From Jatrophihabitans_A sp035248685 (GTDB lineage Bacteria; Actinomycetota; Actinomycetes; Mycobacteriales; Jatrophihabitantaceae), in contig DATFHF010000038.1 of assembly GCA_035248685.1 (NCBI GenBank), positions 1 to 19,628 of the forward strand: 19,628 nucleotides of DNA. Reading direction: 5' to 3'. Under the pieces are notes generated by a model. That model searched no databases, had not been told where the DNA came from, and saw only the letters and a list, made by a program, of their open reading frames with translations. Shown here one piece after another: positions 9,013-16,646 of this stretch. Each line of letters begins with the position of its first letter. Position 1 is the stretch's first letter. A program made the translations under genes and the position numbers.

Positions 9013-10899
9013 CTAGTCCGCCACCGCCGCGGGGGCGAACTGGGTCCGGTACAGCTCCGCGTACAGGCCGCCGGCCAGCAGCAGCTCCTCGTGGGTTCCG
9101 GACTGCACGATCCGGCCGTCATCGACCACCAGCACCTGGTCGGCGGCCCGGATGGTGGACAGCCGGTGCGCGATGACCAGCGACGTCCGACCGGCCAACG
9201 CCACCGACAGCGCGTGCTGCACCAGCCGTTCGCTCTCGCTGTCCAGGTGCGCGGTGGCCTCGTCCAAGATCACGATCGGCGGCGCCTTGAGCAGCAGCCG
9301 GGCGATCGCGATCCGCTGCTTCTCACCGCCGGACAGCCGGTAACCGCGGTCGCCGACCACGGTCGCCAGCCCGTCCGGCAGCTCGGCGATCTTGTCGGCG
9401 ATGTTGGCCGCGGTCAGCGCCTGCCAGAGCTCGGCCTCGTTGGCACCCGGCCGGGCGTAGCGCAGGTTGGCCTCGATGGTGTCGTGGAACAGGTGGGCGT
9501 CCTGGCTGACCACTCCGATCACGTCGCGCAGCGACTGCTGGGTCACCGACCGGACGTCCTGGCCGGCAACCAGCACCGCGCCGGACCGGACGTCGTAGAT
9601 CCGCGGCACCAGCTGGCTGATGGTGGTCTTGCCAGCCCCGGACGGTCCGACCAGGGCCACCATTTGGCCGGCATACGCGGTGAAGCTGACCCCCTTCAGC
9701 ACGTCCTGGCTGGGTGCCTGGTCGAGCACCGCGACGTCCTCCAGCGAGGCCAGCGACACCTCTTGCGCGGTCGGGTAGGAGAACCAGACGTCGTCGAAGG
9801 TGATGCTGGCCGAGGCCCGGTCCGGCAGGTCGATCGGGACGGCGTCGGCGGCGTCGGCGATCAACGGCTGAAGGTCGAGCACCTCGAATACCCGGTCGAA
9901 GCTGACCAGGGCGCTCATGATGTCCACCCGGGCGTTGGACAGCGCGGTCAGCGGGCCGTACAGCCGCGACAGCAGCAGCGCCAGCGTGACCACCGTCCCG
10001 GTCGACAGTTGGCCGGTGAGGGCGTAGTAGCCACCGAGGCCGTACACCAGGGCCTGGGCCAGGCTGGCCACCAGGCTGAGCGCGGCGAACAGGGTGCGGC
10101 CGTACATCGCCGAGCGGACTCCGATGTCACGCACCCGGGCAGCCCGCGAACTGAACGACAGTGACTCGGTGGGAGCCTTACCGAACAGCTTGACCAGCAG
10201 CGCCCCGGCGACGTTGAAGCGCTCGGTCATGGTCGCGTTCATCGACGCGTTCAGGGTGTAGGACTCTCGGGTGATGGTTTGCAGCTGGGTGCCGATCCGG
10301 CGCGCGGGCAGCACGAACACCGGCAGCAGGATCAGGGCCAGCGCGGTGATCTGCCAGGACAGCGTGAACATCACGGTGGCGGTGAAGATCAGGCTGACCA
10401 CATTGCTGACCAGCCCGGACAGCGTCGAGGTAAAGGCCTGCTGCGCGCCCAGCACGTCGGAGTTCAACCGGCTGACCAGGGCGCCGGTCTGGGTGCGGGT
10501 GAAGAACGCCAGCGGCATCCGCTGCACGTGATCGAAGACGGCGGTCCGCAGGTCATAGATCAGGCCCTCGCCGATCCGGGCCGAGTACCAGCGCTGGGCC
10601 AGTGACAGGCCGGCGTCGATCACCGCCAGGCCCGCGATGGTCAGCGCGATCAGCACCACGGTGTGCACCGTGCCGTGCCCGGTGATCTGGTTGACCACTC
10701 GGCCGGCGAGCACCGGAGTGGCCACCCCGATCAACGAGTCGAGCACGATCACCAGCAGGATCAGCAGCAGGATGTACCGGTACGGCAACGCGAAGCCGAG
10801 CACCCGACGAGCGGTGCCGGCCCGTAACGGGTGCTTGGTCAACGCCGGGTCGCGCCGCATCGAGCGCATCACGGTCCAGGCCCCACCGGGATGGGTCAT
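9013..10899 (-). CDS. ABC exporter half-transporter (MsbA/LmrA-like fusion)
   Basis: This 628-residue type IV ABC exporter has a transmembrane domain (about residues 30-340, six helices, first near Y-I-L-L-L-I-L-L-V-I) fused to a nucleotide-binding domain. Walker A is G418-P-S-G-A-G-K-T, the signature L-S-G-G-E-K-Q-R starts at L522, Walker B ends at D546-E547 (D-E-A-T), and the switch histidine is H578. It would form a homodimer, or pair with another half-transporter. An acidic and Ala-rich insert of about 20 residues before Walker A (A-Q-E-V-S-L-A-S-L-E) is common in actinobacterial members. The substrate cannot be told; lipids or drugs are typical. The ATG at 10899 has only a weak ribosome site, and an in-frame start near 10869 is possible. 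It lies 64 bp downstream of the enoyl-CoA hydratase-like gene on the same strand. Confidence 0.93.
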   Translation of the reverse strand: MTHPGGAWTVMRSMRRDPALTKHPLRAGTARRVLGFALPYRYILLLILLVIVLDSLIGVATPVLAGRVVNQITGHGTVHTVVLIALTIAGLAVIDAGLSLAQRWYSARIGEGLIYDLRTAVFDHVQRMPLAFFTRTQTGALVSRLNSDVLGAQQAFTSTLSGLVSNVVSLIFTATVMFTLSWQITALALILLPVFVLPARRIGTQLQTITRESYTLNASMNATMTERFNVAGALLVKLFGKAPTESLSFSSRAARVRDIGVRSAMYGRTLFAALSLVASLAQALVYGLGGYYALTGQLSTGTVVTLALLLSRLYGPLTALSNARVDIMSALVSFDRVFEVLDLQPLIADAADAVPIDLPDRASASITFDDVWFSYPTAQEVSLASLEDVAVLDQAPSQDVLKGVSFTAYAGQMVALVGPSGAGKTTISQLVPRIYDVRSGAVLVAGQDVRSVTQQSLRDVIGVVSQDAHLFHDTIEANLRYARPGANEAELWQALTAANIADKIAELPDGLATVVGDRGYRLSGGEKQRIAIARLLLKAPPIVILDEATAHLDSESERLVQHALSVALAGRTSLVIAHRLSTIRAADQVLVVDDGRIVQSGTHEELLLAGGLYAELYRTQFAPAAVAD

Positions 10900-10945
10900 C
10901 GCATCATCACCGGTTGATTATCCGCTGCCGGAGGCACGCGGCCGC

Positions 10946-10979
10946 TACTGCTCGTGCTCGGTATTACTGCTCGTGCTCG
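10946..10979. repeat. Two 15-bp direct repeats spanning the stop of the hydratase-like gene
   Basis: TACTGCTCGTGCTCG occurs at 10946-10960 and again at 10965-10979, 19 bp apart. The right copy encodes the last codons (E-H-E-Q) and overlaps the stop codon of the minus-strand gene; the left copy carries a second stop-like TAG in the same relative place. It looks like a small duplication, perhaps by slippage. Confidence 0.8.
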
Positions 10980-11764
10980 ATGCCGGTCAGTTCTCGCAAC
11001 TGCCGATGCTGCGCTTCCCGCTCGGCCCGCTCCTGCTCGTCCTGGCCGCGGTCGGCGGCGGCCAGCAACAACGCCTTGATCTCGATCACCGCGGAACGCG
11101 GCAGCGCCAGGATCTGCTCGGCCCAGGCCTGCGCCGCCGCCGCGAGCCCGGCGGTCGGCAGCACTTCGTTGACCAGCCCGATGCGCAGTGCCTCGGCAGC
11201 GCCCACCCGGCGGCCGGTCAGGCAGATCGCCGCCGCCCGCGAGTAGCCGACCAACTCGACCAGCCGCTTGGTGCCGCCCAGATCCGGAACCAGGCCGAGC
11301 GAGACTTCGGCCATGGTGAACTGGGCGTCCTCGGCCGCCAGCCGCAGGTCACAGGCCAGCGCCAACTGAAAGCCGGCCCCAACCGCATGCCCCTGCACCG
11401 CGGCGATGCTGACCAGGCCGGGACGGGCTAGCGCGCCGAAGGCCTGCTGATAGCCGGCGATCTCGGCGCCGGCCTGCTCCGAGCTCATCGCGGCCAGGTC
11501 GGCCGGCCGGGTGGCGCCGTGCACTCCGTCCGCGGTGAGCAGCCTGCGGTCCAGGCCGGCCGAAAAGGACGGTCCCTCACCACGCAGCATGAGCACCCGT
11601 ACGGTGCCCGGCAGGTCGTTGATCGAGCGCAACAACCAGGCCCAGGTGAGCGGGTTCTGGGCGTTGCGAATGTCCGGTTGGTTCAACGTGATGGTGGCGA
11701 TGTTGTCGTCGGAGGACAGCGTCAAGCGGAACCCCGCGGCTGCCGGGATCTGCGATCCAGGCAC
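10964..11764 (-). CDS. Enoyl-CoA hydratase/isomerase-family protein (EchA12-like)
   Basis: This crotonase-fold enzyme acts on acyl-CoA thioesters in the cytoplasm. From GTG 11764 it is 266 residues, the usual family length. The first oxyanion-hole segment is F-S-A-G-L-D and the second is H-A-V-G-A-G-F-Q-L-A-L-A-C-D. The glutamate matching rat E164 is present in M-A-E-V-S-L-G-L, but the position of rat E144 is glutamine (G-F-Q-L), so ordinary hydratase chemistry may be changed. The start is uncertain. An ATG at 11845 has a GGAA site but would overlap the HTH gene by 50 bp and add a tail unlike the family; GTG 11764 lacks a clear ribosome site but may be coupled to the HTH gene ending 31 bp before. 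The neighbours match Rv1472-Rv1473-Rv1473A, though in a different local order. Confidence 0.88.
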   Translation of the reverse strand: MPGSQIPAAAGFRLTLSSDDNIATITLNQPDIRNAQNPLTWAWLLRSINDLPGTVRVLMLRGEGPSFSAGLDRRLLTADGVHGATRPADLAAMSSEQAGAEIAGYQQAFGALARPGLVSIAAVQGHAVGAGFQLALACDLRLAAEDAQFTMAEVSLGLVPDLGGTKRLVELVGYSRAAAICLTGRRVGAAEALRIGLVNEVLPTAGLAAAAQAWAEQILALPRSAVIEIKALLLAAADRGQDEQERAEREAQHRQLRELTGIEHEQ

Positions 11765-11795
11765 GCCGGCGGGGTCGGTTACCGGGTTCAGGGTG

Positions 11796-12005
11796 TTACT
11801 TCTTCTTTCCGCGGGTGGCGCCACCACGCCCGCGCAGCGAGACATCGTTTTCCATCAGCAGCCGGTGCACGAATCCGTACGAGCGCTTGTGGCTGTCAGC
11901 CAGCTCGCGGATGCTGCGTCCCTTCTCGTATTGCTTCTTGATCTCGATGGCAAGCTTCATGCGCTCGGACCCCGTGATGCGGGCACCCTTTTTCAGATCG
12001 GTCAC
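11796..12005 (-). CDS. Small conserved helix-turn-helix protein (Rv1473A-like)
   Basis: This 69-residue basic protein contains a helix-turn-helix (about 30-55: S-I-R-E-L-A-D-S-H-K-R-S-Y-G-F-V-H-R-L-L). The conserved actinobacterial C-terminus L-R-G-R-G-G-A-T-R-G-K-K-K follows, and the N-terminus contains K-K-G-A-R-I-T-G. GTG 12005 has AGAGGAA about seven bases upstream. It likely binds DNA, but its targets are not known to me. It lies 150 bp downstream of the ABC-F gene and just upstream of the enoyl-CoA hydratase-like gene, on the same strand. In M. tuberculosis a homologue sits beside the ABC-F gene, which supports the assignment. Confidence 0.88.
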   Translation of the reverse strand: MTDLKKGARITGSERMKLAIEIKKQYEKGRSIRELADSHKRSYGFVHRLLMENDVSLRGRGGATRGKKK

Positions 12006-12070
12006 CGTTGTTCCTCTCTCGGATCCAATGCGGTACCTGACTAGAGCAGACAGTTGCTCACGGGGCTGCG

Positions 12071-12105
12071 GGGGTCAGCACGACGCGAGCTGCGGGTGTG
12101 ACCCC
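12071..12105 (-). terminator. Hairpin between ABC-F and HTH genes, possible terminator or attenuator
   Basis: GGGGTCA (12071-12077) and TGACCCC (12099-12105) form a perfect 7-bp stem, which continues as CAC/GTG after one bulged base. It lies 50 bp after the ABC-F stop and 66 bp before the HTH start, in the 150-bp gap. There is no T-tract, so it could be a weak terminator or a leader structure of the HTH transcript. Confidence 0.4.
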
Positions 12106-12155
12106 ACCTTGCTAGCAGTCGATCACCCGAACCGCAATGGCGAGGTTGATCTTTA

Positions 12156-13760
12156 TCAGGCAAGCGCTATGAGATCCGCAAGATCCGCGCTCCAGTTGTC
12201 CTCGATCCCGTCCGGCAGAAGAATCACCTTGTCCGGATTGAGTGCCTCCACCGCGCCTTCGTCGTGGGTGACCAGCACGATGGCACCGGTGTATCGCCGC
12301 AGCGCGCCCAGCACCTGCTCGCGACTGGCCGGATCCAGGTTGTTCGTCGGCTCGTCCAGCAGCAGGACGTTCGCGGCGCTGGTTACCAGGATGGCCAACG
12401 CCAACCGGGTTTTCTCACCGCCGGACAGCACCCCGGCCGGCTTCTCCACGTCGTCGCCGGAGAACAGGAACGCGCCGAGCACACTGCGCAGCTGGAGGTC
12501 GGCCGGATCCGGGGCCGCACTGCGCATGTTCTCCAGCACCGTCCGGTCGGTGGCCAGGGTCTCGTGTTCCTGGGCGTAATAGCCCAGCCGCAGGCCGTGC
12601 CCGGCGATTACCTCGCCGGTGTCGCTGGTTTCCTGGCCGGCGAGCAGCCGTAGCAGGGTGGTCTTGCCGGCGCCGTTCAAGCCGAGTACCACTACCCGGG
12701 TGCCGCGGTCGATGGCGAGATCGATGTCGGTGAACACCTCGAGCGACCCGTAGGACTTGGACAGCCCTTCAGCTGTGAGCGGGGTACGTCCGCACGGTGC
12801 CGGATCCGGAAAGCGCAGCTTGGCGATCTTGTCGTTAACCCGGATCTCGGCCAGGCCGGCATTGAGCGCATCGGCCCGACGCAGCATCTGCTGGGCGGCC
12901 CGGGCCTTGGTGGCCTTGGCCCGCATCTTGTCGGCCTGCCCGCGCAGCTGGTCGATCTTGCGCTCGGCGTTGGCCCGTTCCCGGTGCCGGCGCCGCTCGT
13001 CGGCCTCGCGCTGGGTGAGGTAGGTCTTCCAGCCGACGTTGTAGATATCGATGGTGGCGCGATTTGCATCCAGGTACCAGACCTTGTTGACCACCGAGTC
13101 GAGCAGCTCGACGTCGTGGCTGATCACGATCAGGCCGCCGCGGTGGCCTTTGAGGAACTCACGCAGCCAGGTGATGGAATCGGCGTCGAGGTGGTTGGTC
13201 GGCTCGTCCAGCAGCAGCGTGGTGGGCTCGCCGGCCGAGTCGGCGAACAGGATCCGGGCCAGCTCGATCCGCCGGCGCTGGCCGCCGGACAGCGTGCCCA
13301 GCGGTTGGCTGAGCACCCGTTCGGGTAGGCCGAGATGTGAGCAGATGCGGGCCGCCTCCGCTTCGGCGGCGTATCCGCCGAGGGCGGAGAACCGCTCCTC
13401 CAGTTGGCCGTATCTGCGGACCAGGGCCTCGTTGTCGTGCTCTTCGGCCAGCCGGTGCCCGATCTGGGTCAGCTCACGCAGGATCGCGTCCAGCCCGCGG
13501 GCGGACAGCACGCGGTCGGCGGCCTGCTGTTCCAGATCGCCGGTGCGTGGGTCCTGCGGCAGGTAGCCGATCGGTCCGCTGCTGGTGATGGTGCCGCCGT
13601 GCGGCAGGGTTTCGGCGGCGAGCACCCGCAGGCTGGTGGTCTTGCCGGCGCCGTTGCGGCCAACCAGGCCGATCCGGTCGCCGGGCTGCACCCGCAGCGT
13701 GGTGGGCTGAAGCAGCACCCGCGCGCCGGCGCGCAGTTCAAGATCGATTGCGGTGATCAT
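12156..13760 (-). CDS. ABC-F family ATPase (Rv1473-like)
   Basis: This 534-residue soluble protein has two nucleotide-binding domains and no membrane segment. Domain 1 has Walker A G34-R-N-G-A-G-K-T-T, signature L-S-G-G-Q and Walker B L-L-L-D-E-P-T-N-H-L-D. Domain 2 has G-L-N-G-A-G-K-T-T, L-S-G-G-E-K-T-R and L-L-L-D-E-P-T-N-N-L-D. Between them is a charged Arg/Lys/Ala-rich helical linker (about 235-295), the part that reaches the ribosomal P-site tRNA in this family. ABC-F proteins act on the ribosome as translation factors or antibiotic-protection proteins. The M. tuberculosis homologue is annotated as a macrolide transporter, but export is not credible without membrane domains. ATG 13760 has AGAGAG four bases upstream. 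It is divergent from the zinc peptidase gene. Confidence 0.95.
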   Translation of the reverse strand: MITAIDLELRAGARVLLQPTTLRVQPGDRIGLVGRNGAGKTTSLRVLAAETLPHGGTITSSGPIGYLPQDPRTGDLEQQAADRVLSARGLDAILRELTQIGHRLAEEHDNEALVRRYGQLEERFSALGGYAAEAEAARICSHLGLPERVLSQPLGTLSGGQRRRIELARILFADSAGEPTTLLLDEPTNHLDADSITWLREFLKGHRGGLIVISHDVELLDSVVNKVWYLDANRATIDIYNVGWKTYLTQREADERRRHRERANAERKIDQLRGQADKMRAKATKARAAQQMLRRADALNAGLAEIRVNDKIAKLRFPDPAPCGRTPLTAEGLSKSYGSLEVFTDIDLAIDRGTRVVVLGLNGAGKTTLLRLLAGQETSDTGEVIAGHGLRLGYYAQEHETLATDRTVLENMRSAAPDPADLQLRSVLGAFLFSGDDVEKPAGVLSGGEKTRLALAILVTSAANVLLLDEPTNNLDPASREQVLGALRRYTGAIVLVTHDEGAVEALNPDKVILLPDGIEDNWSADLADLIALA

Positions 13761-13796
13761 GTGACTCTCTGGGGTTCCGGGGCTATGGACAGGTAC

Positions 13797-13833
13797 GCCT
13801 CGCGGCTAGGTGGGCAGGCGTGCCTCGCGACTA
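13797..13833. repeat. Pair of 12-bp direct repeats in the divergent promoter region
   Basis: GCCTCGCGGCTA (13797-13808) and GCCTCGCGACTA (13822-13833) match at 11 of 12 positions and start 25 bp apart. They lie in the 158-bp gap between the divergent ABC-F and zinc peptidase genes and may be paired regulator sites. There is no known regulator match. Confidence 0.5.
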
Positions 13834-13874
13834 CGATGGGGCGCGATCAATCCCGGACGGTGGCCATGACCTCA

Positions 13875-13887
13875 GGTTACCGTAACC
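13875..13887. promoter_or_regulatory. Operator-like palindrome GGTTACCGTAACC
   Basis: A 13-bp perfect odd palindrome (arms GGTTAC/GTAACC) lies 31 bp upstream of the zinc peptidase ATG. Its position suits a repressor site in the leader or core promoter of that gene. The regulator is unknown. Confidence 0.45.
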
Positions 13888-13918
13888 GCTCCATTTGCTC
13901 GTACCACTCGGGGGACGC

Positions 13919-14866
13919 ATGCAGTACAACGACGATGCTCAGCTGGACACCTCGGTGGTGGAGGACGCCCGGTCCGGCTCCGGCGGCTTCGGCCTCGGTG
14001 GCGTCGGCCTGGGCGGTATCGCGGCCGGCGGTGGCGGGCTGGGCATCATCGGGGTCATCGTGGTGGTGCTGCTCAACGTGCTGGGTGGCGGCGGGTCGTC
14101 CGGGCTGCCCAGCGGCGTCGGTGGCCTGGACGGGGTGGGGGTCGGCTCCAACACCAGCGTGGTGGACAACTCGCAGCTGAAGGAGTCCTGCAAGACCGGC
14201 AAGGACGCCAATGCCCGCACCGATTGCGCGCTGGTGGCCGACATCGAATCGATCGAGGACTACTGGCAATCCAACCTGCCGGCCGGGGTCAGCTATCAGC
14301 ATGCGCCGACCCGGTTCTTTCGCGGCGAGACGTCCACCGGTTGCGGGGCGGCGGACTCCGGGGTCGGCCCGTTCTACTGCCCGGCCGATAAGCGGGTCTA
14401 CATCGACCTGTCGTTCTTCGACGAGCTGCGGACCAAGTTCGGTGCGACCGGTGGCTCGTTTGTGAACGCGTATGTGTTGGCGCACGAGTACGGCCACCAT
14501 GTGCAGGATCTGCTGGGCGTCGAGTCGCGGGTCAACCACTCGGCCACCGGCCCTAAGTCGGACTCGGTTCGGCTGGAGCTTCAAGCCGACTGCTACGCCG
14601 GGGTGTGGGCCGAGCACGCCACCACGGTGGCCGGTCCGGGCGGTCAGCCGTTCATCTCCAACATCACGTCTTCGGATATCAATGCCGCGTTGGACACCGC
14701 GGGCCGGATCGGCGACGACTGGATCCAGTCCCATCTGGGTGGCGGCCAGGTGAACCAGAACACCTTTACCCATGGCACGTCGGCACAACGAGAGAAATGG
14801 TTCTCGGTCGGCTACCAGGGCGGTCAGCCTTCGCAGTGCGACACCTTCGCATCGGGGAACCTCTAA
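13919..14866 (+). CDS. YpfJ-type neutral zinc metallopeptidase, membrane-anchored
   Basis: This 315-residue protein matches the YpfJ / neutral zinc metallopeptidase family. The N-terminus (M-Q-Y-N-D-D-A with D-T-S-V-V-E-D) is the family start. A Gly-rich segment and one membrane helix (about 41-56, G-I-I-G-V-I-V-V-V-L-L) come next, so the bulk is probably outside the cytoplasm. The zinc motif is H189-E190-Y-G-H193, with a third ligand candidate E220 or D224 in L-E-L-Q-A-D-C-Y-A-G. Several cysteines may form disulphides. ATG 13919 was chosen over the in-frame 13895 because GGGGGA lies five bases upstream and the family N-terminus begins there. The physiological substrate is unknown in the family. 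It is separated by 138 bp from the HNH gene. Confidence 0.92.
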   Translation: MQYNDDAQLDTSVVEDARSGSGGFGLGGVGLGGIAAGGGGLGIIGVIVVVLLNVLGGGGSSGLPSGVGGLDGVGVGSNTSVVDNSQLKESCKTGKDANARTDCALVADIESIEDYWQSNLPAGVSYQHAPTRFFRGETSTGCGAADSGVGPFYCPADKRVYIDLSFFDELRTKFGATGGSFVNAYVLAHEYGHHVQDLLGVESRVNHSATGPKSDSVRLELQADCYAGVWAEHATTVAGPGGQPFISNITSSDINAALDTAGRIGDDWIQSHLGGGQVNQNTFTHGTSAQREKWFSVGYQGGQPSQCDTFASGNL

Positions 14867-14935
14867 GGCCAAAGCGCGCCGACGAGAAGTGTCGTAGGGG
14901 TTGGGTAGCGTTGCTGGGTTGCGGTTTCGTCGATT

Positions 14936-14966
14936 GAGATTTCCCTTTCAGTTATTCAACAATCTC
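14936..14966. repeat. AT-rich inverted repeat upstream of the HNH gene promoter
   Basis: GAGATT (14936-14941) and AATCTC (14961-14966) are inverted with a 19-base spacer, in an unusually AT-rich patch ending two bases before the -35. It could be an operator, or a weak terminator for the zinc peptidase gene. Confidence 0.3.
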
Positions 14967-14968
14967 TG

Positions 14969-14997
14969 TTGACGCGGTAGCGGGGCGGTACTAGAAT
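14969..14997 (+). promoter_or_regulatory. Consensus promoter of the DUF222-HNH gene, predicted leaderless
   Basis: TTGACG (14969-14974), an exact 17-bp spacer and TAGAAT (14992-14997) form a near-perfect housekeeping promoter. Transcription would start about seven bases after the -10, at or next to the A of ATG 15005. No Shine-Dalgarno sequence precedes that ATG, so a leaderless mRNA is expected. Confidence 0.8.
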
Positions 14998-15004
14998 CGA
15001 ACCT

Positions 15005-16282
15005 ATGGACGATTCTGCGGTGCTTGCCTACGCTCGGAGTGAGCATCCGGCATTTCGGCTGGGTGCGGACTTGGATCGAATCGACCCGGACGCCTTATCG
15101 GCAGGCGAGCGCGTGGATCTGCTTACCGTGCTGGAGGAACAGCGGCGCTGGTTCGAGGCGGCTCAACTGCGGGTGTTGGCCGTCATGCAGGAACGCGACA
15201 GCTCCAAGCTGGGACTGGCCCAAGAGTCGGTGTCGCTGGCTTTGCAGGTGCCGCTGCAAACGGCGCAGGGCAAACTAGTGCAAGCCCAGACGCTGGTTGC
15301 TGAGCTGCCCAAGACCCTTGCCGCGGTGGCCGATGGCTCGATCTCGGGCGAGCATGCCCGGGTGTTGGCCGAGGCGGTCTGGCGATTGCCGGACGACCCG
15401 CGATTACCCTCGGCGCTGGAGCAGGCCGTATTGCCGCCGCTGGCGGGTCGGTGCGTGACGGTGTCGCAGTTTCGGCGCCGGGTCCGCCGTGCCGCGATGA
15501 CGCTGGATCCGATGACCGCCGAGCAACGCCATCAACGTGCACTGGCTGATCGCATGGTGGGCTACCTGCCCGGCGAGGACGGCATGGCTGGCCTATCGGT
15601 GGTACTCGGCGCACCGGAAGCTCAATTGATCTACACCCGGCTGACTGCCGCCGCGACGCTGCTGCCCGCCGATGACCCGCGGACGATGGATCAGAAGCGC
15701 GCCGATCTGCTTGTGGACGCGGTGCTGTCCGGCCTGCCGGTCGACGGATTGCCGGTGGTGCGGGGGCGGCGGCCGGCGATCCAGGTGGTGGTATCGGCAG
15801 ACACCTTGCTGGGCCTGGACGATCAGCCGGCGCACCTGACCCGCTACGGTCCGATCACCGCCCAGGCCGCTCGCCGACTGGCGGCCGATGAATCAGGTAC
15901 CTGGCGGCGGCTGTTGACCGATCCGGATACCGGAGCGCTGCTCGACATCGACGAGCACCGCTACCGACCGGCGCAGCGACTTCGCGACTTCGTGGCTGCC
16001 CGGGATGACGTGTGCGCGTTCCCGACCTGCAACCAGCCGGGCTTCCGATGCGAGTACGAGCACATCAAACCGTTCGCTGAAGGTGGTTCGACCTGCCGGC
16101 GCAACGCGGCACTGGCCTGCCGCCGGCATAACCGGAGCAAGCAGAACACCGGCTGGAGCTACCGGCTCAATCGCGACGGCTCGTTCACCTGGACGAGTGG
16201 CACCGGCCATCGCTACACCGGCGCTACCACCATCGTCTGGAATACCAAGCCCAACCGGGACGTAGACCCGCCGCCGTTCTAG
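15005..16282 (+). CDS. DUF222-HNH endonuclease-like protein (13E12 repeat family)
   Basis: This 425-residue protein has an N-terminal DUF222 domain (about 20-300) and a C-terminal HNH nuclease domain. The HNH residues are intact: H353, N367 and H375, framed by zinc cysteines C337, C342, C349 and C372 (C-A-F-P-T-C ... C-E-Y-E-H ... C-R-R-H). Such genes are multicopy in many actinobacterial genomes, known as the 13E12 repeat family in mycobacteria; their role is uncertain and they behave like mobile or selfish elements. ATG 15005 is supported by the promoter directly before it. It ends 13 bp from the convergent sufT gene. I see no target duplication or flanking inverted repeats, so recent insertion is not shown. 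Confidence 0.92.
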   Translation: MDDSAVLAYARSEHPAFRLGADLDRIDPDALSAGERVDLLTVLEEQRRWFEAAQLRVLAVMQERDSSKLGLAQESVSLALQVPLQTAQGKLVQAQTLVAELPKTLAAVADGSISGEHARVLAEAVWRLPDDPRLPSALEQAVLPPLAGRCVTVSQFRRRVRRAAMTLDPMTAEQRHQRALADRMVGYLPGEDGMAGLSVVLGAPEAQLIYTRLTAAATLLPADDPRTMDQKRADLLVDAVLSGLPVDGLPVVRGRRPAIQVVVSADTLLGLDDQPAHLTRYGPITAQAARRLAADESGTWRRLLTDPDTGALLDIDEHRYRPAQRLRDFVAARDDVCAFPTCNQPGFRCEYEHIKPFAEGGSTCRRNAALACRRHNRSKQNTGWSYRLNRDGSFTWTSGTGHRYTGATTIVWNTKPNRDVDPPPF

Positions 16283-16295
16283 CAACCCCAGCCGG

Positions 16296-16646
16296 TCAGA
16301 CGTTGAAGCCCAGTGCGCGGAGTTGCTCGCGCCCGTCGTCGGTGATCTTGTCCGGGCCCCATGGCGGCAGCCACACCCAGTTGATCTTCAGTGCGCTGGC
16401 CAGCGGCCGCGGACCACCGGTCAGCGCCGAGTTCGCCTGGTCCTCAATGACATCGGTCAACGGGCAGGCGGCTGAGGTCAAGGTCATGTCGACGGTGACC
16501 GTGGCATCGTCAGCGATGTCCAACCCGTAGACCAGGCCCAGGTCGACGACGTTGATCCCCAACTCAGGATCGACCACGTCACGCAGTGCTTCCTCGACAT
16601 CGTCCTTGGACGGCGGAGGAATGGTGGCGGCGGTTGGTTCGGTCAT
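16296..16646 (-). CDS. sufT: SufT-type DUF59 (MIP18-family) Fe-S assembly protein
   Basis: This 116-residue DUF59 protein helps Fe-S cluster maturation, probably by handing clusters to client enzymes. Visible motifs are D26-P-E-L-G-I-N-V-V-D-L-G-L-V-Y, typical of the family, and C61 in T-S-A-A-C-P-L, the likely functional cysteine. Its ATG overlaps the sufU stop in an ATGA, so it is translated coupled to sufU. It is the last gene of the suf operon and matches Rv1466 in position. It is convergent with the HNH gene, and no hairpin is visible in the 13-bp gap. Confidence 0.93.
   Translation of the reverse strand: MTEPTAATIPPPSKDDVEEALRDVVDPELGINVVDLGLVYGLDIADDATVTVDMTLTSAACPLTDVIEDQANSALTGGPRPLASALKINWVWLPPWGPDKITDDGREQLRALGFNV

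Noticed and set aside
9091..10164. 357-codon plus-strand frame opposite the ABC exporter
   Set aside because: It covers the nucleotide-binding domain and part of the membrane domain of a complete transporter; it is an antisense shadow.
15005..16282. Recent insertion of the HNH gene as a mobile element
   Set aside because: I found no flanking inverted repeats, target duplication or transposase, so transposition is not supported by this sequence alone.
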